Translations under genes and position numbers: made by a program
Part shown: piece by piece, positions 53,182 through 62,475 of the stretch
Position numbering within the stretch: position 1 is the first letter of the stretch
Layout: each line of letters starts with the position of its first letter
Source: Rhodanobacter panaciterrae
GTDB taxonomy: Bacteria > Pseudomonadota > Gammaproteobacteria > Xanthomonadales > Rhodanobacteraceae
Direction of reading: 5' to 3'
Length of the DNA stretch: 64,000 bases
NCBI RefSeq assembly: GCF_014651895.1
Contig: NZ_BMXT01000001.1
Span: forward strand, 868,001-932,000
Notes under the pieces: model-generated
Told to the model about the DNA's origin: nothing
Database searches by the model: none
What the model saw: the letters and a program-made list of their open reading frames with translations, nothing else

Positions 53182-53282
53182 TCTCCCCCTGCGCGCAGGG
53201 GGAGATTGAGAGGGGTTTGTTCGGGCTTGCGAGAAAGGTCAAGAGCTCCCCACCCCAACCCTCCCCTGCAAGCAGGGGAGGG
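53182..53282. repeat. Paired palindromic repeat between lolD and comEC
   Basis: TCTCCCCCTGC-GC-GCAGGGGGAGA at 53182-53205 and CCCTCCCCTGC-AA-GCAGGGGAGGG at 53259-53282, 53 nt apart. The second hairpin has the same arms as the one at 33360-33383. It begins 9 nt after the lolD stop. Confidence 0.9.
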
Positions 53283-53421
53283 AGCTGATTCGATGCTTCC
53301 CGGCAGATCGGTGAAGGCATGTGCGATCCCACGCACAGGCGAGTGCCTACATGCTTTTCATCCTCGATGCTGCAAGCGCCACGCTAGGCTCGACCGTATC
53401 CACGATGGAACGGGGCGCGGC

Positions 53422-55731
53422 ATGGCACGAGCGGTGGCAATCACGACAGCATTGGCCTTGCTGGCTGGCGTGCTGCTGGTGCAATGGCTGCCGAACCTGC
53501 CGCCACGCTGGTGTCTCGGTCTGTTGCTGCTTGGGGCGTTGTTGCTTGCGTGGCGCTGGCCGCGCTGGCGATGGCTGGCGTGTGTGTTGTTCGGCATCGT
53601 CTGGGCGGCATGGCATGGTGCCACGGCGATGGAAGCGCGTTTGCCACGTGCGCTGGAGGGTCAGGACATCGCGGTGACCGGCAGCATCATCGATCTGCCA
53701 CAGGCCGGCAGCGATGCCAGCCGTTTCACGTTGCGGGTGGAACAGGCCACGCTGGATGGCCATCCGGTCGCATTGCATGGCCGGGTGACGGTGTCCTGGT
53801 ACGACGATGCACCGACGCTGCAGCCGTGTACCCGCTGGCAGTTGTTGCTGCGGCTGAAACGGCCGCGCGGGTTGCTCAACCCAGGCGTGGCTGACAGTGA
53901 GCGCTCGGCGCTGGAGCGCGGCATCGTTGCTACGGGCTATGTGCGTGACGACCCAGGCAATACCCGGTTGGCTGGTCCGCACTGGTGCGTTGATGGTGTG
54001 CGCGACGCGGTCGCCCGTGGCATCGCGGCGCGCGTGCATGTCCCCCATGACGCGGCGTTGTTGCAGGCATTTTCGGTTGGCGACACCCGCGGGTTGACGC
54101 CACCGGATTGGGAGGTGGCGCGGGCGAACGGCGTCTCGCACCTGATCGCGATCTCCGGTTTTCACGTCGGGGTGGCCGCGGTGTTCGGGGTCTGGCTGGC
54201 GATGCTGGCTTACGCGTTGTGGCCGCGGCTGGGTTTGTGGCTGCCTCGACCGCAGGCGCAGGCGGCGGCCGCATTGCTGGTCGCTGGCATCTATAGCGCG
54301 CTGGCTGGTTTCGGCCTGCCGACGGTGCGCACCTTGCTGATGATCGCCGTGGTGGCGCTCGCACGCTGCAGCCGGCGCAGCAGCAGCGGCGCGCAATCGC
54401 TGGCGCTGGCGATGATCGCGATTCTGCTGTTCGACCCGCTGGCGGTGCTGGCCGCCGGGTTCTGGCTGTCGTTCGTCGGCGTGGCCTTCCTGATGCTGTG
54501 CCTGCAGTCGCGTGGCCGCGGCTTGCGCGCGTTCCTGCATGAACTGTCGGCGGGGCAGATGGTGATGACGGTGTCGCTGCTGCCGCTGACCTTGTGGTTT
54601 TTCGGGCAGGCCTCGCTGGTGGGCGCGTTGTCCAACCTGATCGCGGTGCCGCTGGTCAGTTTCGTGATCGTGCCGTGTGCGCTATGCGGCATGTTGCTGC
54701 TGGGACTGTGTCCGCCGCTGGCCACACCGGTGCTGTGGCTGGCCGCGCAACTGGCGCACGCGCAATGGTGGCTGCTGGAACAGATGTCGGATTGGCCCGG
54801 TGCGCACTGGTATCTGCCAACCGTGCAGCCGTGGGCGTTGCTGCTGGCGGTACTGGGCGCGCTGTGGCTATTTCTGCCGCGCGGCCTGCCGTTGCGCTGG
54901 TTCGGTGTGTTGCTGTTCCTGCCGCTGCTGTGGCCACCGCGCCAATTGCCGGCCGAAGGCGCGTTCCAGGTCTGGGTGCTGGATGTGGGGCAGGGCCTGT
55001 CGGTGCTGCTGCGCACTCGGGATCATGTACTGGTGTACGACACCGGCGCGCGCTATCCGTCCGGTTTCGATCTAGGCGAGGCGGCGGTGCTGCCGTCGAT
55101 CCATGCTTTGGGCATCACGCGGCTGGACATGCTGATGATCAGTCACGGCGACAACGACCATGCCGGCGGTGCGGAGGCGGTCGTGAACGCGTTTCCGCAA
55201 GCGTTGCGCTATACCGGCGAACCATTGCGCATGGCGCGGATGAAGCTGCCGATGCGCCAGTGTGTCGCCGGACAATCGTGGCAGTGGGATGGCGTGCGCT
55301 TTCAGGTGTTGAGCCCGGCCGAAGGCGGCGGTGATCGCGACAACGACAGCTCCTGCGTGTTGCTGGTCGAGGGGCGTGGCGGCCGCTTGCTGCTGACCGG
55401 CGATATCAGTTCGAAGATGGAGCCGCAGGTGGCCGCCAGGCTCGATCCAGGGATGCGACCGGTGCTGCTGGTGCCGCATCACGGCAGCAAGACCTCGTCC
55501 AGCGCGGCTTTCATCAGTGCAGTGCAACCGCCGCTGGCGCTGGTCTCGGCGGGCTGGCGCAACCGCTTCGGCCATCCCAAGCCGGAGGTGCTGGCGCGTT
55601 ATGCCGAAGCCCATGTGCCAGTGTTCAATACGGCCGAGCGGGGCGCGATCTCGCTGGACTTCCCGGCGGATGCCCCGCCGCAGCGCGGGCCGGGCTGGCG
55701 CCAGCGGCAGCCGCGCTACTGGCGCGAGTGA
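53422..55731 (+). CDS. comEC: DNA internalisation-related competence protein ComEC/Rec2
   Basis: A 769-residue ComEC, the inner membrane channel for single-stranded DNA in natural transformation. It has N-terminal membrane helices and an OB-like DUF4131 region (about 60-200), the Competence domain with many helices (SHLIAISGFHVGVAA near 240), and a C-terminal metallo-beta-lactamase-like domain from about 515 (LDVGQGLSVLL, SHGDNDHAGG, TGDISSKME, PHHGSKTSSS). The start at 53422 places the first helix correctly; the longer frame upstream runs through the repeat. It precedes exbB by 87 bp. Confidence 0.93.
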   Translation: MARAVAITTALALLAGVLLVQWLPNLPPRWCLGLLLLGALLLAWRWPRWRWLACVLFGIVWAAWHGATAMEARLPRALEGQDIAVTGSIIDLPQAGSDASRFTLRVEQATLDGHPVALHGRVTVSWYDDAPTLQPCTRWQLLLRLKRPRGLLNPGVADSERSALERGIVATGYVRDDPGNTRLAGPHWCVDGVRDAVARGIAARVHVPHDAALLQAFSVGDTRGLTPPDWEVARANGVSHLIAISGFHVGVAAVFGVWLAMLAYALWPRLGLWLPRPQAQAAAALLVAGIYSALAGFGLPTVRTLLMIAVVALARCSRRSSSGAQSLALAMIAILLFDPLAVLAAGFWLSFVGVAFLMLCLQSRGRGLRAFLHELSAGQMVMTVSLLPLTLWFFGQASLVGALSNLIAVPLVSFVIVPCALCGMLLLGLCPPLATPVLWLAAQLAHAQWWLLEQMSDWPGAHWYLPTVQPWALLLAVLGALWLFLPRGLPLRWFGVLLFLPLLWPPRQLPAEGAFQVWVLDVGQGLSVLLRTRDHVLVYDTGARYPSGFDLGEAAVLPSIHALGITRLDMLMISHGDNDHAGGAEAVVNAFPQALRYTGEPLRMARMKLPMRQCVAGQSWQWDGVRFQVLSPAEGGGDRDNDSSCVLLVEGRGGRLLLTGDISSKMEPQVAARLDPGMRPVLLVPHHGSKTSSSAAFISAVQPPLALVSAGWRNRFGHPKPEVLARYAEAHVPVFNTAERGAISLDFPADAPPQRGPGWRQRQPRYWRE

Positions 55732-55818
55732 AACGAGGAATGCCACGCCTGCCGCAGTACGGCGGGGCGAGACTGCTATCATGCGCGCTCCTTGTCAGGC
55801 AGTGCGGTGGGTCGAAAA

Positions 55819-56487
55819 GTGCTGGAAATTCTGATGGCTGGCGGCTGGGCGATGGTGCCCATCCTGATCTGTTCGGCGATTGCCCTGGCGATCGTGCTGG
55901 AGCGTTGCTGGACCCTGCGTCGCAAGTCGGTGTTGCCGCCGGGTCTGGGTGACGAGGTGCGCCAGTGGGCGCGTGCCGGTCAGCTCGACCCGAGCCATCT
56001 CGAAACGCTGTCGAACGGTTCGCCGCTCGGTGAATTGCTGGCCGCTGCCTTGGCCGTGCGCAAGCAGCCACGCGAACTGATAAAGGAGCGCATCGAGGAC
56101 ACCGGCCGGCACGTGATCCACCGGATGGAGCGTTACCTCAACACGCTGGGCACGATCGCGCTGATCGGACCGCTGCTGGGTCTGTTCGGTACCGTGATCG
56201 GCCTGATTCGCATGTTCATGGAAGTGATGGCCGGCGGCATCGGCGATCCGGCCAAGATGGCCGGTGGCATTGGTGAGGCACTGATCTGCACCGCGTCGGG
56301 CCTGACCGTGGCGATTCCGGCGTATGTGCTGCACCGTTATTTCCGTTCGCGTGTGGCGGGTTATTGCGTGGAGATGGAAAAGCAGGCGACTGCCTTGCTC
56401 GACGATCTGACCCTTGCGCCCCCCGTGGCGGCGACACCGGTGCGGCCACGGCGTACGCCGATGCCAACCGCGCCGGGCGCAGGCTGA
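55819..56487 (+). CDS. exbB: MotA/TolQ/ExbB proton channel family protein
   Basis: A 222-residue three-helix protein of the TolQ/ExbB family. LEILMAGGWAMVPILICSAIALAIVLERCW is helix 1 (quoted in part), and the conserved channel segments are LGTIALIGPLLGLFGTVIGLI and the GEALICTASGLTVAIPAYV helix. It uses the proton gradient together with the ExbD partner next door. The start is taken as GTG 55819; TTG 55792, GTG 55807 and ATG 55834 are alternatives. In Xanthomonadales this pair sits between comEC and msbA, as here. Confidence 0.88.
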   Translation: MLEILMAGGWAMVPILICSAIALAIVLERCWTLRRKSVLPPGLGDEVRQWARAGQLDPSHLETLSNGSPLGELLAAALAVRKQPRELIKERIEDTGRHVIHRMERYLNTLGTIALIGPLLGLFGTVIGLIRMFMEVMAGGIGDPAKMAGGIGEALICTASGLTVAIPAYVLHRYFRSRVAGYCVEMEKQATALLDDLTLAPPVAATPVRPRRTPMPTAPGAG

Positions 56488-56497
56488 GCACGCACCG

Positions 56498-56929
56498 ATG
56501 CGTATCGGCAACGACCGCCGCCAGGATGATTTCGAGATCAACGTGATTCCGTTGATCGACGTGCTGCTGACCCTGCTCATGTTCTTCGTGCTGACCAGTA
56601 CGTTCGTGCAGCATTCGCGCATGCAGGTGACCCTGCCGCAGGCGAGCACGCAGGATCGCGACATGAATGCTCCGGCGCTGACCATCATGATCGACCGCGA
56701 TGGCCACTTCTACGTGGGCAGCGATGAAGTGCTGGGCGAGGGCATCGAGCCGCTCAAGCAGACCATCGCGCGCAACGCCGGTGCCGATCGCGAGCGTCAG
56801 GTGACGATCCGCGCCGATGCGATGACGCCGCATCAGGACGTGGTCACCGCGATGGATGCGCTGGGCCAGCTCGGTTTCACCAAGCTGTCGATCGCGACGA
56901 CACCGAGCAAGCCGGGCGCCGCGCAGTGA
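56498..56929 (+). CDS. exbD: Biopolymer transport protein ExbD/TolR family
   Basis: A 143-residue partner of the ExbB-like protein: one N-terminal helix with the essential Asp (NVIPLIDVLLTLLMFFVLTS, residues about 18-37) and a periplasmic domain (LTIMIDRDGHFYVGSDEV, TIRADAMTPHQDVVTAMDALGQLG). It starts 10 bp after exbB, and its stop overlaps the GTG start of msbA. Confidence 0.92.
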   Translation: MRIGNDRRQDDFEINVIPLIDVLLTLLMFFVLTSTFVQHSRMQVTLPQASTQDRDMNAPALTIMIDRDGHFYVGSDEVLGEGIEPLKQTIARNAGADRERQVTIRADAMTPHQDVVTAMDALGQLGFTKLSIATTPSKPGAAQ

Positions 56930-58716
56930 GCGACAAGCCCAAGAAGATATCGATCTGGGACGCGGAGACCCGTCGGGTCTATGGGCGTCTGCTCGGCTAT
57001 ACCCGGCGCTATTGGGTGGTGGGCCTGATCTCGATGCTTGGCATGCTGGCGGATGGCGGCGGCCAGGCGATTTTCACGGACCTGTTCAAACTCATCACCG
57101 ATGAGCTGTTTACCAAGAAAGATCCTTATCTGATTTTCTGGATGCCGATCTGGATCATCGCCCTTTTTCTGGTGCGTTCAATCGGCACCTTCGTCAGCAG
57201 TTACGGCATTTCGTACATGGGTCGCCATGTGGTGCAGGCGGTCCAGCAGGATGTGTTCGATGCCTATCTGCGACTGCCGGCAGCGTTTTTCGGTGCCGAA
57301 CCGTCGGGGCAGCAGATTTCCCGCATTACCTACACCAGCGAACAGGTGGCCGCTGCAGCGACGGATGCCATAAAGACGGTCGTGACCGACGGCTTCACCG
57401 TCATCGCCATGCTCGGCGTGATGCTCTACAACAGCATCTATCTCACTTCGGTGTTGCTGGTGATGGTGCCGGCGATCGCCTTGATTGCTGCCGTGGTCAG
57501 TCGACGCTACCGGCAGATCAGCCGACGGATTCAGGGTTCAATGGGTTCGGTCACCGGCACGGTGGAGGAGTCGGTCGGTGCGCATCGCGAGGTTCGGGTC
57601 TACGGTGGTCAGGCCCATGAGAGCGGACGCTTCGATGAGGTCACCCGACGCACCCGCGGGCTGAATCTGAAGATCGCGGCGACCAATGCAACATCCAGTT
57701 CCACCATCCAGCTGGTGGCCGCCTGCGCGCTGGCCGCGTTGGTGTTTATGGGTACACGGCCACAAGTGCTGAATGAAATGTCGGCAGGCGTGTTCGTGGC
57801 CGTGCTGACGGCGATGGGCATGATGTTGCCGGCGCTGCGGCGGCTCGCCAATGTGCAGGCGAATATCCAGCGTGGACTGTCGGCGGCCGAGGACTTGTTC
57901 GAAATCATCGACCTGCCGCCCGAGCCGGATCACGGCACGCTGGTGCTGGATCGCACGCGCGGCGAGCTGTCGATGCACGGCATCCGGCTGGCCTATCCGC
58001 GCAGCGAGGTTGAAGCCCTGCGCGGCGTCGACCTGCATTGCGCGCCGGGTACGGTGACCGCCCTGGTCGGTCGCTCCGGTAGCGGCAAGAGCAGCCTGGT
58101 CAGCCTGTTGCCGCGCTTCTACGCACCCAGCGACGGACAGATCATGCTGGACGGCCAGAATTACGAGGCCTACACGCTGGCCTCGCTGCGCCGGCAGATC
58201 GGCTGGGTCGGGCAAAGCGTGGTGCTGTTCGACGGCAGCGTGGCCGACAACATCGCCTACGGCGAACTGGCTGGCGCCAGCGAGGCGGACATCATCGCCG
58301 CCGCCGAGGCGGCCAACGCGATGGAGTTCATCGCGCGCATGCCGAAAGGCATCCACACCCAGATCGGACAGAGCGGCAACATGCTTTCCGGTGGCCAGCG
58401 CCAACGCATTGCGATCGCCCGCGCGATCCTCAAGAACGCGCCGATCCTGGTGCTGGACGAGGCTACCAGCGCGCTGGATACCGAATCTGAGCGATTGATC
58501 CAGCAGGCCCTGCAACGCCTGATGAAGGACCGCACCACCCTGGTTATCGCCCATCGCCTGTCCACCATCGAAGGCGCCGACCAGATCGCGGTGATGGATC
58601 AGGGCCGCATCGTCGAACGCGGCACGCATGCCGAGCTGCTGGCGCTGGGCGGACATTACGCTGCGCTGCATCGCATGCAGTTCCACGACCACGCTCATCA
58701 ACAGGCTGGCGACTGA
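56926..58716 (+). CDS. msbA: Lipid A export ATP-binding/permease protein MsbA
   Basis: A 596-residue ABC half-transporter that flips lipid A-core across the inner membrane. Residues about 20-330 hold six helices; the ATPase has Walker A GRSGSGKSS, signature MLSGGQRQRIAIARAI, Walker B ILVLDEATSALD and H-loop AHRLSTIEGAD. GTG start at 56926 overlapping exbD by 4 bp. It is followed by lpxK after 9 bp, the classic msbA-lpxK pair. Confidence 0.94.
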   Translation: MSDKPKKISIWDAETRRVYGRLLGYTRRYWVVGLISMLGMLADGGGQAIFTDLFKLITDELFTKKDPYLIFWMPIWIIALFLVRSIGTFVSSYGISYMGRHVVQAVQQDVFDAYLRLPAAFFGAEPSGQQISRITYTSEQVAAAATDAIKTVVTDGFTVIAMLGVMLYNSIYLTSVLLVMVPAIALIAAVVSRRYRQISRRIQGSMGSVTGTVEESVGAHREVRVYGGQAHESGRFDEVTRRTRGLNLKIAATNATSSSTIQLVAACALAALVFMGTRPQVLNEMSAGVFVAVLTAMGMMLPALRRLANVQANIQRGLSAAEDLFEIIDLPPEPDHGTLVLDRTRGELSMHGIRLAYPRSEVEALRGVDLHCAPGTVTALVGRSGSGKSSLVSLLPRFYAPSDGQIMLDGQNYEAYTLASLRRQIGWVGQSVVLFDGSVADNIAYGELAGASEADIIAAAEAANAMEFIARMPKGIHTQIGQSGNMLSGGQRQRIAIARAILKNAPILVLDEATSALDTESERLIQQALQRLMKDRTTLVIAHRLSTIEGADQIAVMDQGRIVERGTHAELLALGGHYAALHRMQFHDHAHQQAGD

Positions 58717-58725
58717 GGACTGCCG

Positions 58726-59727
58726 ATGGCGCTGATCGACACGCTCGAATCAGCCTGGTACGCCGGTGGCCGCGCGCCATGGTGGACGTGGCCACTGGCG
58801 GTGCTTTACGGCGGCGTGATCCACCTGCGCGGTGGCCTTTATCGGGCTGGCGTATTACGCAGCGTGCGTCTGCCGGCGCCGGTCATCGTGATCGGCAACC
58901 TCAGCGTGGGCGGCACCGGCAAGACGCCGTTGACGATCGCCGTGGTCGCGGCCTTGCGTGCACGCGGTTATCGGCCCGGCGTGGTCAGTCGCGGCTATGG
59001 CGGCAGTCAGCGCGAACCGCTGCTGCTCGCTGAGAAACCGGATCCGGCGCAAGTCGGCGATGAGCCTTGCCTGATCCACGCCAGTGGCGTACCGGTGGCG
59101 GTAGGGCGTGATCGCCCTGCGGCGGCGCAACTGTTGCTCGACGCAGGCTGCAATGTGCTGGTCGCCGACGACGGCCTGCAGCATTACCGGTTGGCGCGCG
59201 ACGTGGAAATCTGCGTAATCGACGGTGTGCGCCGTTTCGGCAATCGGCGGCTGCTGCCAGCCGGGCCGCTGCGCGAGCCGCTGAGCCGGCTGCAGCGGGT
59301 GGATTTGCGCGTCTGCAACGGCGGCATCGCCGAAGACGGCGAATACCCGATGCGGCTGCGCGGTGGCGATGTCGTTGCGCTGGTCGACGGACGAACTCAG
59401 CCGCTGGCCAGCTTCAGTGGTCAGCGCGTTCATGCGGTGGCCGCCATCGGCAATCCGCGGCGCTTCTTCGACAGCCTGCGAGCCGCAGGTATCGAGCCAA
59501 TCGAGCATGCCTTTGCCGATCACCACGAATTCGTGGCGACGGAGCTGGATTTCGCCGATGACCTGCCGGTGCTGATGACCGACAAGGATGCGGTCAAATG
59601 CAGGCGCTTCGCCCAGCCTCACTGGTGGCGGGCGCCGGTGCAGGCGGATCTGCCGCAGGCCTTTTACGACGCGCTGGACAAGCGGTTGGAAGGCTTGCGG
59701 CGTGAGACGGTTTCGCCGGCCACATAG
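58726..59727 (+). CDS. lpxK: Tetraacyldisaccharide 4'-kinase
   Basis: A 333-residue LpxK, which phosphorylates the 4' position of the lipid A disaccharide. The P-loop [19 protein letters not shown] (about 57-75), SRGYGGS and [13 protein letters not shown] are the family signatures. The N-terminal helix associates with the membrane. Its last 64 bp overlap the 3' end of hutI on the other strand. Confidence 0.94.
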   Translation: MALIDTLESAWYAGGRAPWWTWPLAVLYGGVIHLRGGLYRAGVLRSVRLPAPVIVIGNLSVGGTGKTPLTIAVVAALRARGYRPGVVSRGYGGSQREPLLLAEKPDPAQVGDEPCLIHASGVPVAVGRDRPAAAQLLLDAGCNVLVADDGLQHYRLARDVEICVIDGVRRFGNRRLLPAGPLREPLSRLQRVDLRVCNGGIAEDGEYPMRLRGGDVVALVDGRTQPLASFSGQRVHAVAAIGNPRRFFDSLRAAGIEPIEHAFADHHEFVATELDFADDLPVLMTDKDAVKCRRFAQPHWWRAPVQADLPQAFYDALDKRLEGLRRETVSPAT

Positions 59728-60926
59728 ATCTTGCGGGCCAGGCTGCCGCTGATCCAGTAGCACAGCTCGGCCGGTCGGCGCGCATTCCATACCACCAGAT
59801 CGGCACGCTGGCCCACCGCAAGAGTGCCGCGATCAGTCAGACCCAACGCGCGGGCGGCGTAGACGGTAACTCCCCGCAGTGCCTCTTCGGGCGTCAGCCG
59901 GAACAGCGTGCAGGCCATGCCGGCAGCGAGCCGCAATGACAACAATGGCGAGGTGCCGGGATTGCAGTCGGTGGCGATCGCCATCGGTACCGCATGCTGG
60001 CGCAGCAAGGCGATCGGCGGCAGTTTCGTTTCGCGCAGCGCGTAGAACGCACCGGGCAGCAGCACGGCGACAGTGCCGGCGCTGGCCATCGCGCGGATAC
60101 CGGATTCGCTGAGGTATTCCAGATGATCAGCGGAGAGACCGCCGAACTCGGCGACCAGCGCGGCACCATCCTGATCGGACAATTGCTCCGCATGCAGTTT
60201 CACCGGCAGGCCGAGTTGCTTCGCACACTCGAACACGCGACGGGTTTCCTCGCGGCTGAAACCGATGTTCTCGCAGAACGCATCGACCGCATCGACCAGA
60301 CCTTCGGCGGCGAGCACGGGCAGCATGTCGTCGCAGACATGCGTGACATAGGCGTCGCGTCGATCCATGTATTCCGGCGGCAACGCATGCAGGCCGAGAA
60401 AACTGGTGCGCACGGTCATGCCGAGTTCACGGCCGATGCGTCGCGCGACCCGCAACATGCGTCGTTCGGTTTCCAGGTCGAGACCGTAGCCGGACTTGAT
60501 TTCCAGCGTAGTCACACCGTCGGCAAGCAGTGCCCGTGCGCGCGGCAGCGATTGCGCGAACAGTTGCTCCTCGCTGGCAGCGCGGGTCGCGTTGACGCTG
60601 GAGACGATGCCGCCACCGGCGCGGGCGATCTCTTCGTAGCTGGCGCCATTGAGGCGCAAGTCGAATTCATGCGCGCGATCGCCGCCGAACACCAGATGGG
60701 TATGGCAGTCGATCAGCCCCGGCGTGACCAGTGCACCATCGAGCGATTCGACCACGCTGGCCAGCGCTACCGGGGCATCCGGCAACGCATCCATGCCACC
60801 GATCCAGGCGATGCGGCCGTGGTGCAGCGCGATCGCGCCATGCTCGATCAGGCCGTACGGCGCGTCGCCGACGAACGTCGCCAGCGTGGCGTTCAGCAGC
60901 AGTCGATCCCAGCGGGGTTCGCTCAT
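59664..60926 (-). CDS. hutI: Imidazolonepropionase
   Basis: A 420-residue amidohydrolase, third step of histidine breakdown (imidazolone propionate to formiminoglutamate). Metal ligands are in [13 protein letters not shown], His in KLHAEQLSD and Asp in [10 protein letters not shown]; the HutI-specific [11 protein letters not shown] and [11 protein letters not shown] are present. No hutU, hutH or hutG is in the window. The start at 60926 gives the normal N terminus. It ends inside lpxK, convergent, with a short non-conserved C-terminal tail. Confidence 0.93.
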   Translation of the reverse strand: MSEPRWDRLLLNATLATFVGDAPYGLIEHGAIALHHGRIAWIGGMDALPDAPVALASVVESLDGALVTPGLIDCHTHLVFGGDRAHEFDLRLNGASYEEIARAGGGIVSSVNATRAASEEQLFAQSLPRARALLADGVTTLEIKSGYGLDLETERRMLRVARRIGRELGMTVRTSFLGLHALPPEYMDRRDAYVTHVCDDMLPVLAAEGLVDAVDAFCENIGFSREETRRVFECAKQLGLPVKLHAEQLSDQDGAALVAEFGGLSADHLEYLSESGIRAMASAGTVAVLLPGAFYALRETKLPPIALLRQHAVPMAIATDCNPGTSPLLSLRLAAGMACTLFRLTPEEALRGVTVYAARALGLTDRGTLAVGQRADLVVWNARRPAELCYWISGSLARKIYVAGETVSRRKPSNRLSSAS

Positions 60927-60951
60927 GTTTTCGGTGACTCCGTGACTGCGT

Positions 60952-62430
60952 TCATGTCTTGCTGGATGGATCATCGTCCATGTCGTCGATGGGCGCAGCC
61001 GGTTCGTCGAAGGCGCTGGTGCTGCCGGCGTGCTGCAGCGCCTCGGTTTCCAGTCGGGTCTTCTCGGCGTTTTCAGCATGGCCAGCTTGTTGATGCTCGA
61101 AGTCCTGCACCATCCGTTCGGCAAAATCCTTGTAGACCGGCGTCGGGCAGAACAGCGAGGCCGCCGCGCGGGCGAGCAGGCAGGCGGCCATGATCGGGAT
61201 CACCATGGCCTGATTGTCGGTCAGCTCCATCGCGATCACCGCCGAGGTCAGCGGCGCGCCGGTGACGCCGGCCAGATACGCGCTCATGCCCAGCAGCACG
61301 ACCGCACTGGCCGGTACATCCGGCAGGAAATAGGCGATGTTGTGACCGAGTCCGGCGCCCACCGCCAGTGCCGGTGAAAAGATGCCGCCGGGAATGCCGG
61401 CCCAGTACGACACCACGTTCGCCGCAAGCTTGGCGATGCCGAACGTATGTCCCGGCGTGACCGCCGCTTCCTGCACGAACGCCCGAGCCTGGTCGTAGCC
61501 GGTGCCGTAGACGGTGTTGTGCGAGAACAGCCCGATCAGCGCCAGCGCGAGTCCGCAACCGGTCGCGAACAACACCGGCGCATGCGCACGCAATCGACCG
61601 ACCAAGGCCAGCGGTCCGTGCCGGCTGAGCAAGATCAGCCGCGCGAACAGGCCGCCCAACAGGCCACAGATGATGCCGGTCAGCAATACCGCCAGCCACG
61701 CATGACCCAGGGGAAGATCGGCCTGCACCCTACCGAAATAGGAATAGTTGCCCATGATGCCGAGTGACACCACGCCACCGATGAACACCGCGGTCAGCAG
61801 CAGGCCGCTGAAACGATGCTCGAAGGTGCCGGCGAGTTCCTCGATCGCGAACACCACGCCGGCCAGCGGGGCATTGAAGGCCGCAGCGATACCGCAGGCG
61901 CCACCGGCAAGGATGAAACGCGAGGCAGCCTTGGGATCGGTGAAGCCGAAGCGCCGGCCGAGCGAATAGAACAGGCCGGCGCCGACGTGCACGGTCGGGC
62001 CCTCGCGGCCGATCGAGGCGCCGACGGCCAGCGCAATCAGGGTCAGTACCATCTTGCCGGCGGCAATCGGCAGCGCCAGCATGTGGGCGCGAAAGCCTTC
62101 GTCTTCGATGTGCAGGGTGCCGATCACTTGCGGGATGCCGCTGCCGCGGGTGGCGCGCAGGCGTCCTTCGGTAATCCAAGCGAGCAGGCCGAACACGACC
62201 GGCGTCAGGATCAGCGGAATCCACGAACCGTGACTGAGGACGCTTTGAAAAAGCTGGTAGGCCCATGTACTGGCCTTGGCGAACAGGATCGCGGCCAGGG
62301 CCACCAGCACCGCGCCGAACCAGAGCACGAGGCGACGTTTCCAGTGCTGCGGGGCGAAAAATTCATGGCCGAGCAAGGCCTGCAGACGCGGGCTCGACGA
62401 CTTCGAGGCAGGTTCGGGTAGCTCGGACAT
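60952..62430 (-). CDS. clcA: ClC family chloride/proton transporter
   Basis: A 492-residue ClC protein with the anion-pathway motifs GSGIP (residues 96-100) and GREGP (141-145, including the gating Glu143), and the [18 protein letters not shown] segment in the second half. The helix pattern is that of the dimeric E. coli ClcA. No CBS domains follow; the C-terminal ~50 residues are polar. Whether it is an antiporter or a channel depends on the proton-Glu position, which was not resolved here. It is upstream of hutI on the same strand by 25 bp. Confidence 0.92.
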   Translation of the reverse strand: MSELPEPASKSSSPRLQALLGHEFFAPQHWKRRLVLWFGAVLVALAAILFAKASTWAYQLFQSVLSHGSWIPLILTPVVFGLLAWITEGRLRATRGSGIPQVIGTLHIEDEGFRAHMLALPIAAGKMVLTLIALAVGASIGREGPTVHVGAGLFYSLGRRFGFTDPKAASRFILAGGACGIAAAFNAPLAGVVFAIEELAGTFEHRFSGLLLTAVFIGGVVSLGIMGNYSYFGRVQADLPLGHAWLAVLLTGIICGLLGGLFARLILLSRHGPLALVGRLRAHAPVLFATGCGLALALIGLFSHNTVYGTGYDQARAFVQEAAVTPGHTFGIAKLAANVVSYWAGIPGGIFSPALAVGAGLGHNIAYFLPDVPASAVVLLGMSAYLAGVTGAPLTSAVIAMELTDNQAMVIPIMAACLLARAAASLFCPTPVYKDFAERMVQDFEHQQAGHAENAEKTRLETEALQHAGSTSAFDEPAAPIDDMDDDPSSKT

Positions 62431-62475
62431 GCAACGATTATCGCAGACCGGGCGCTATAGCCGGCACGCCATCTC

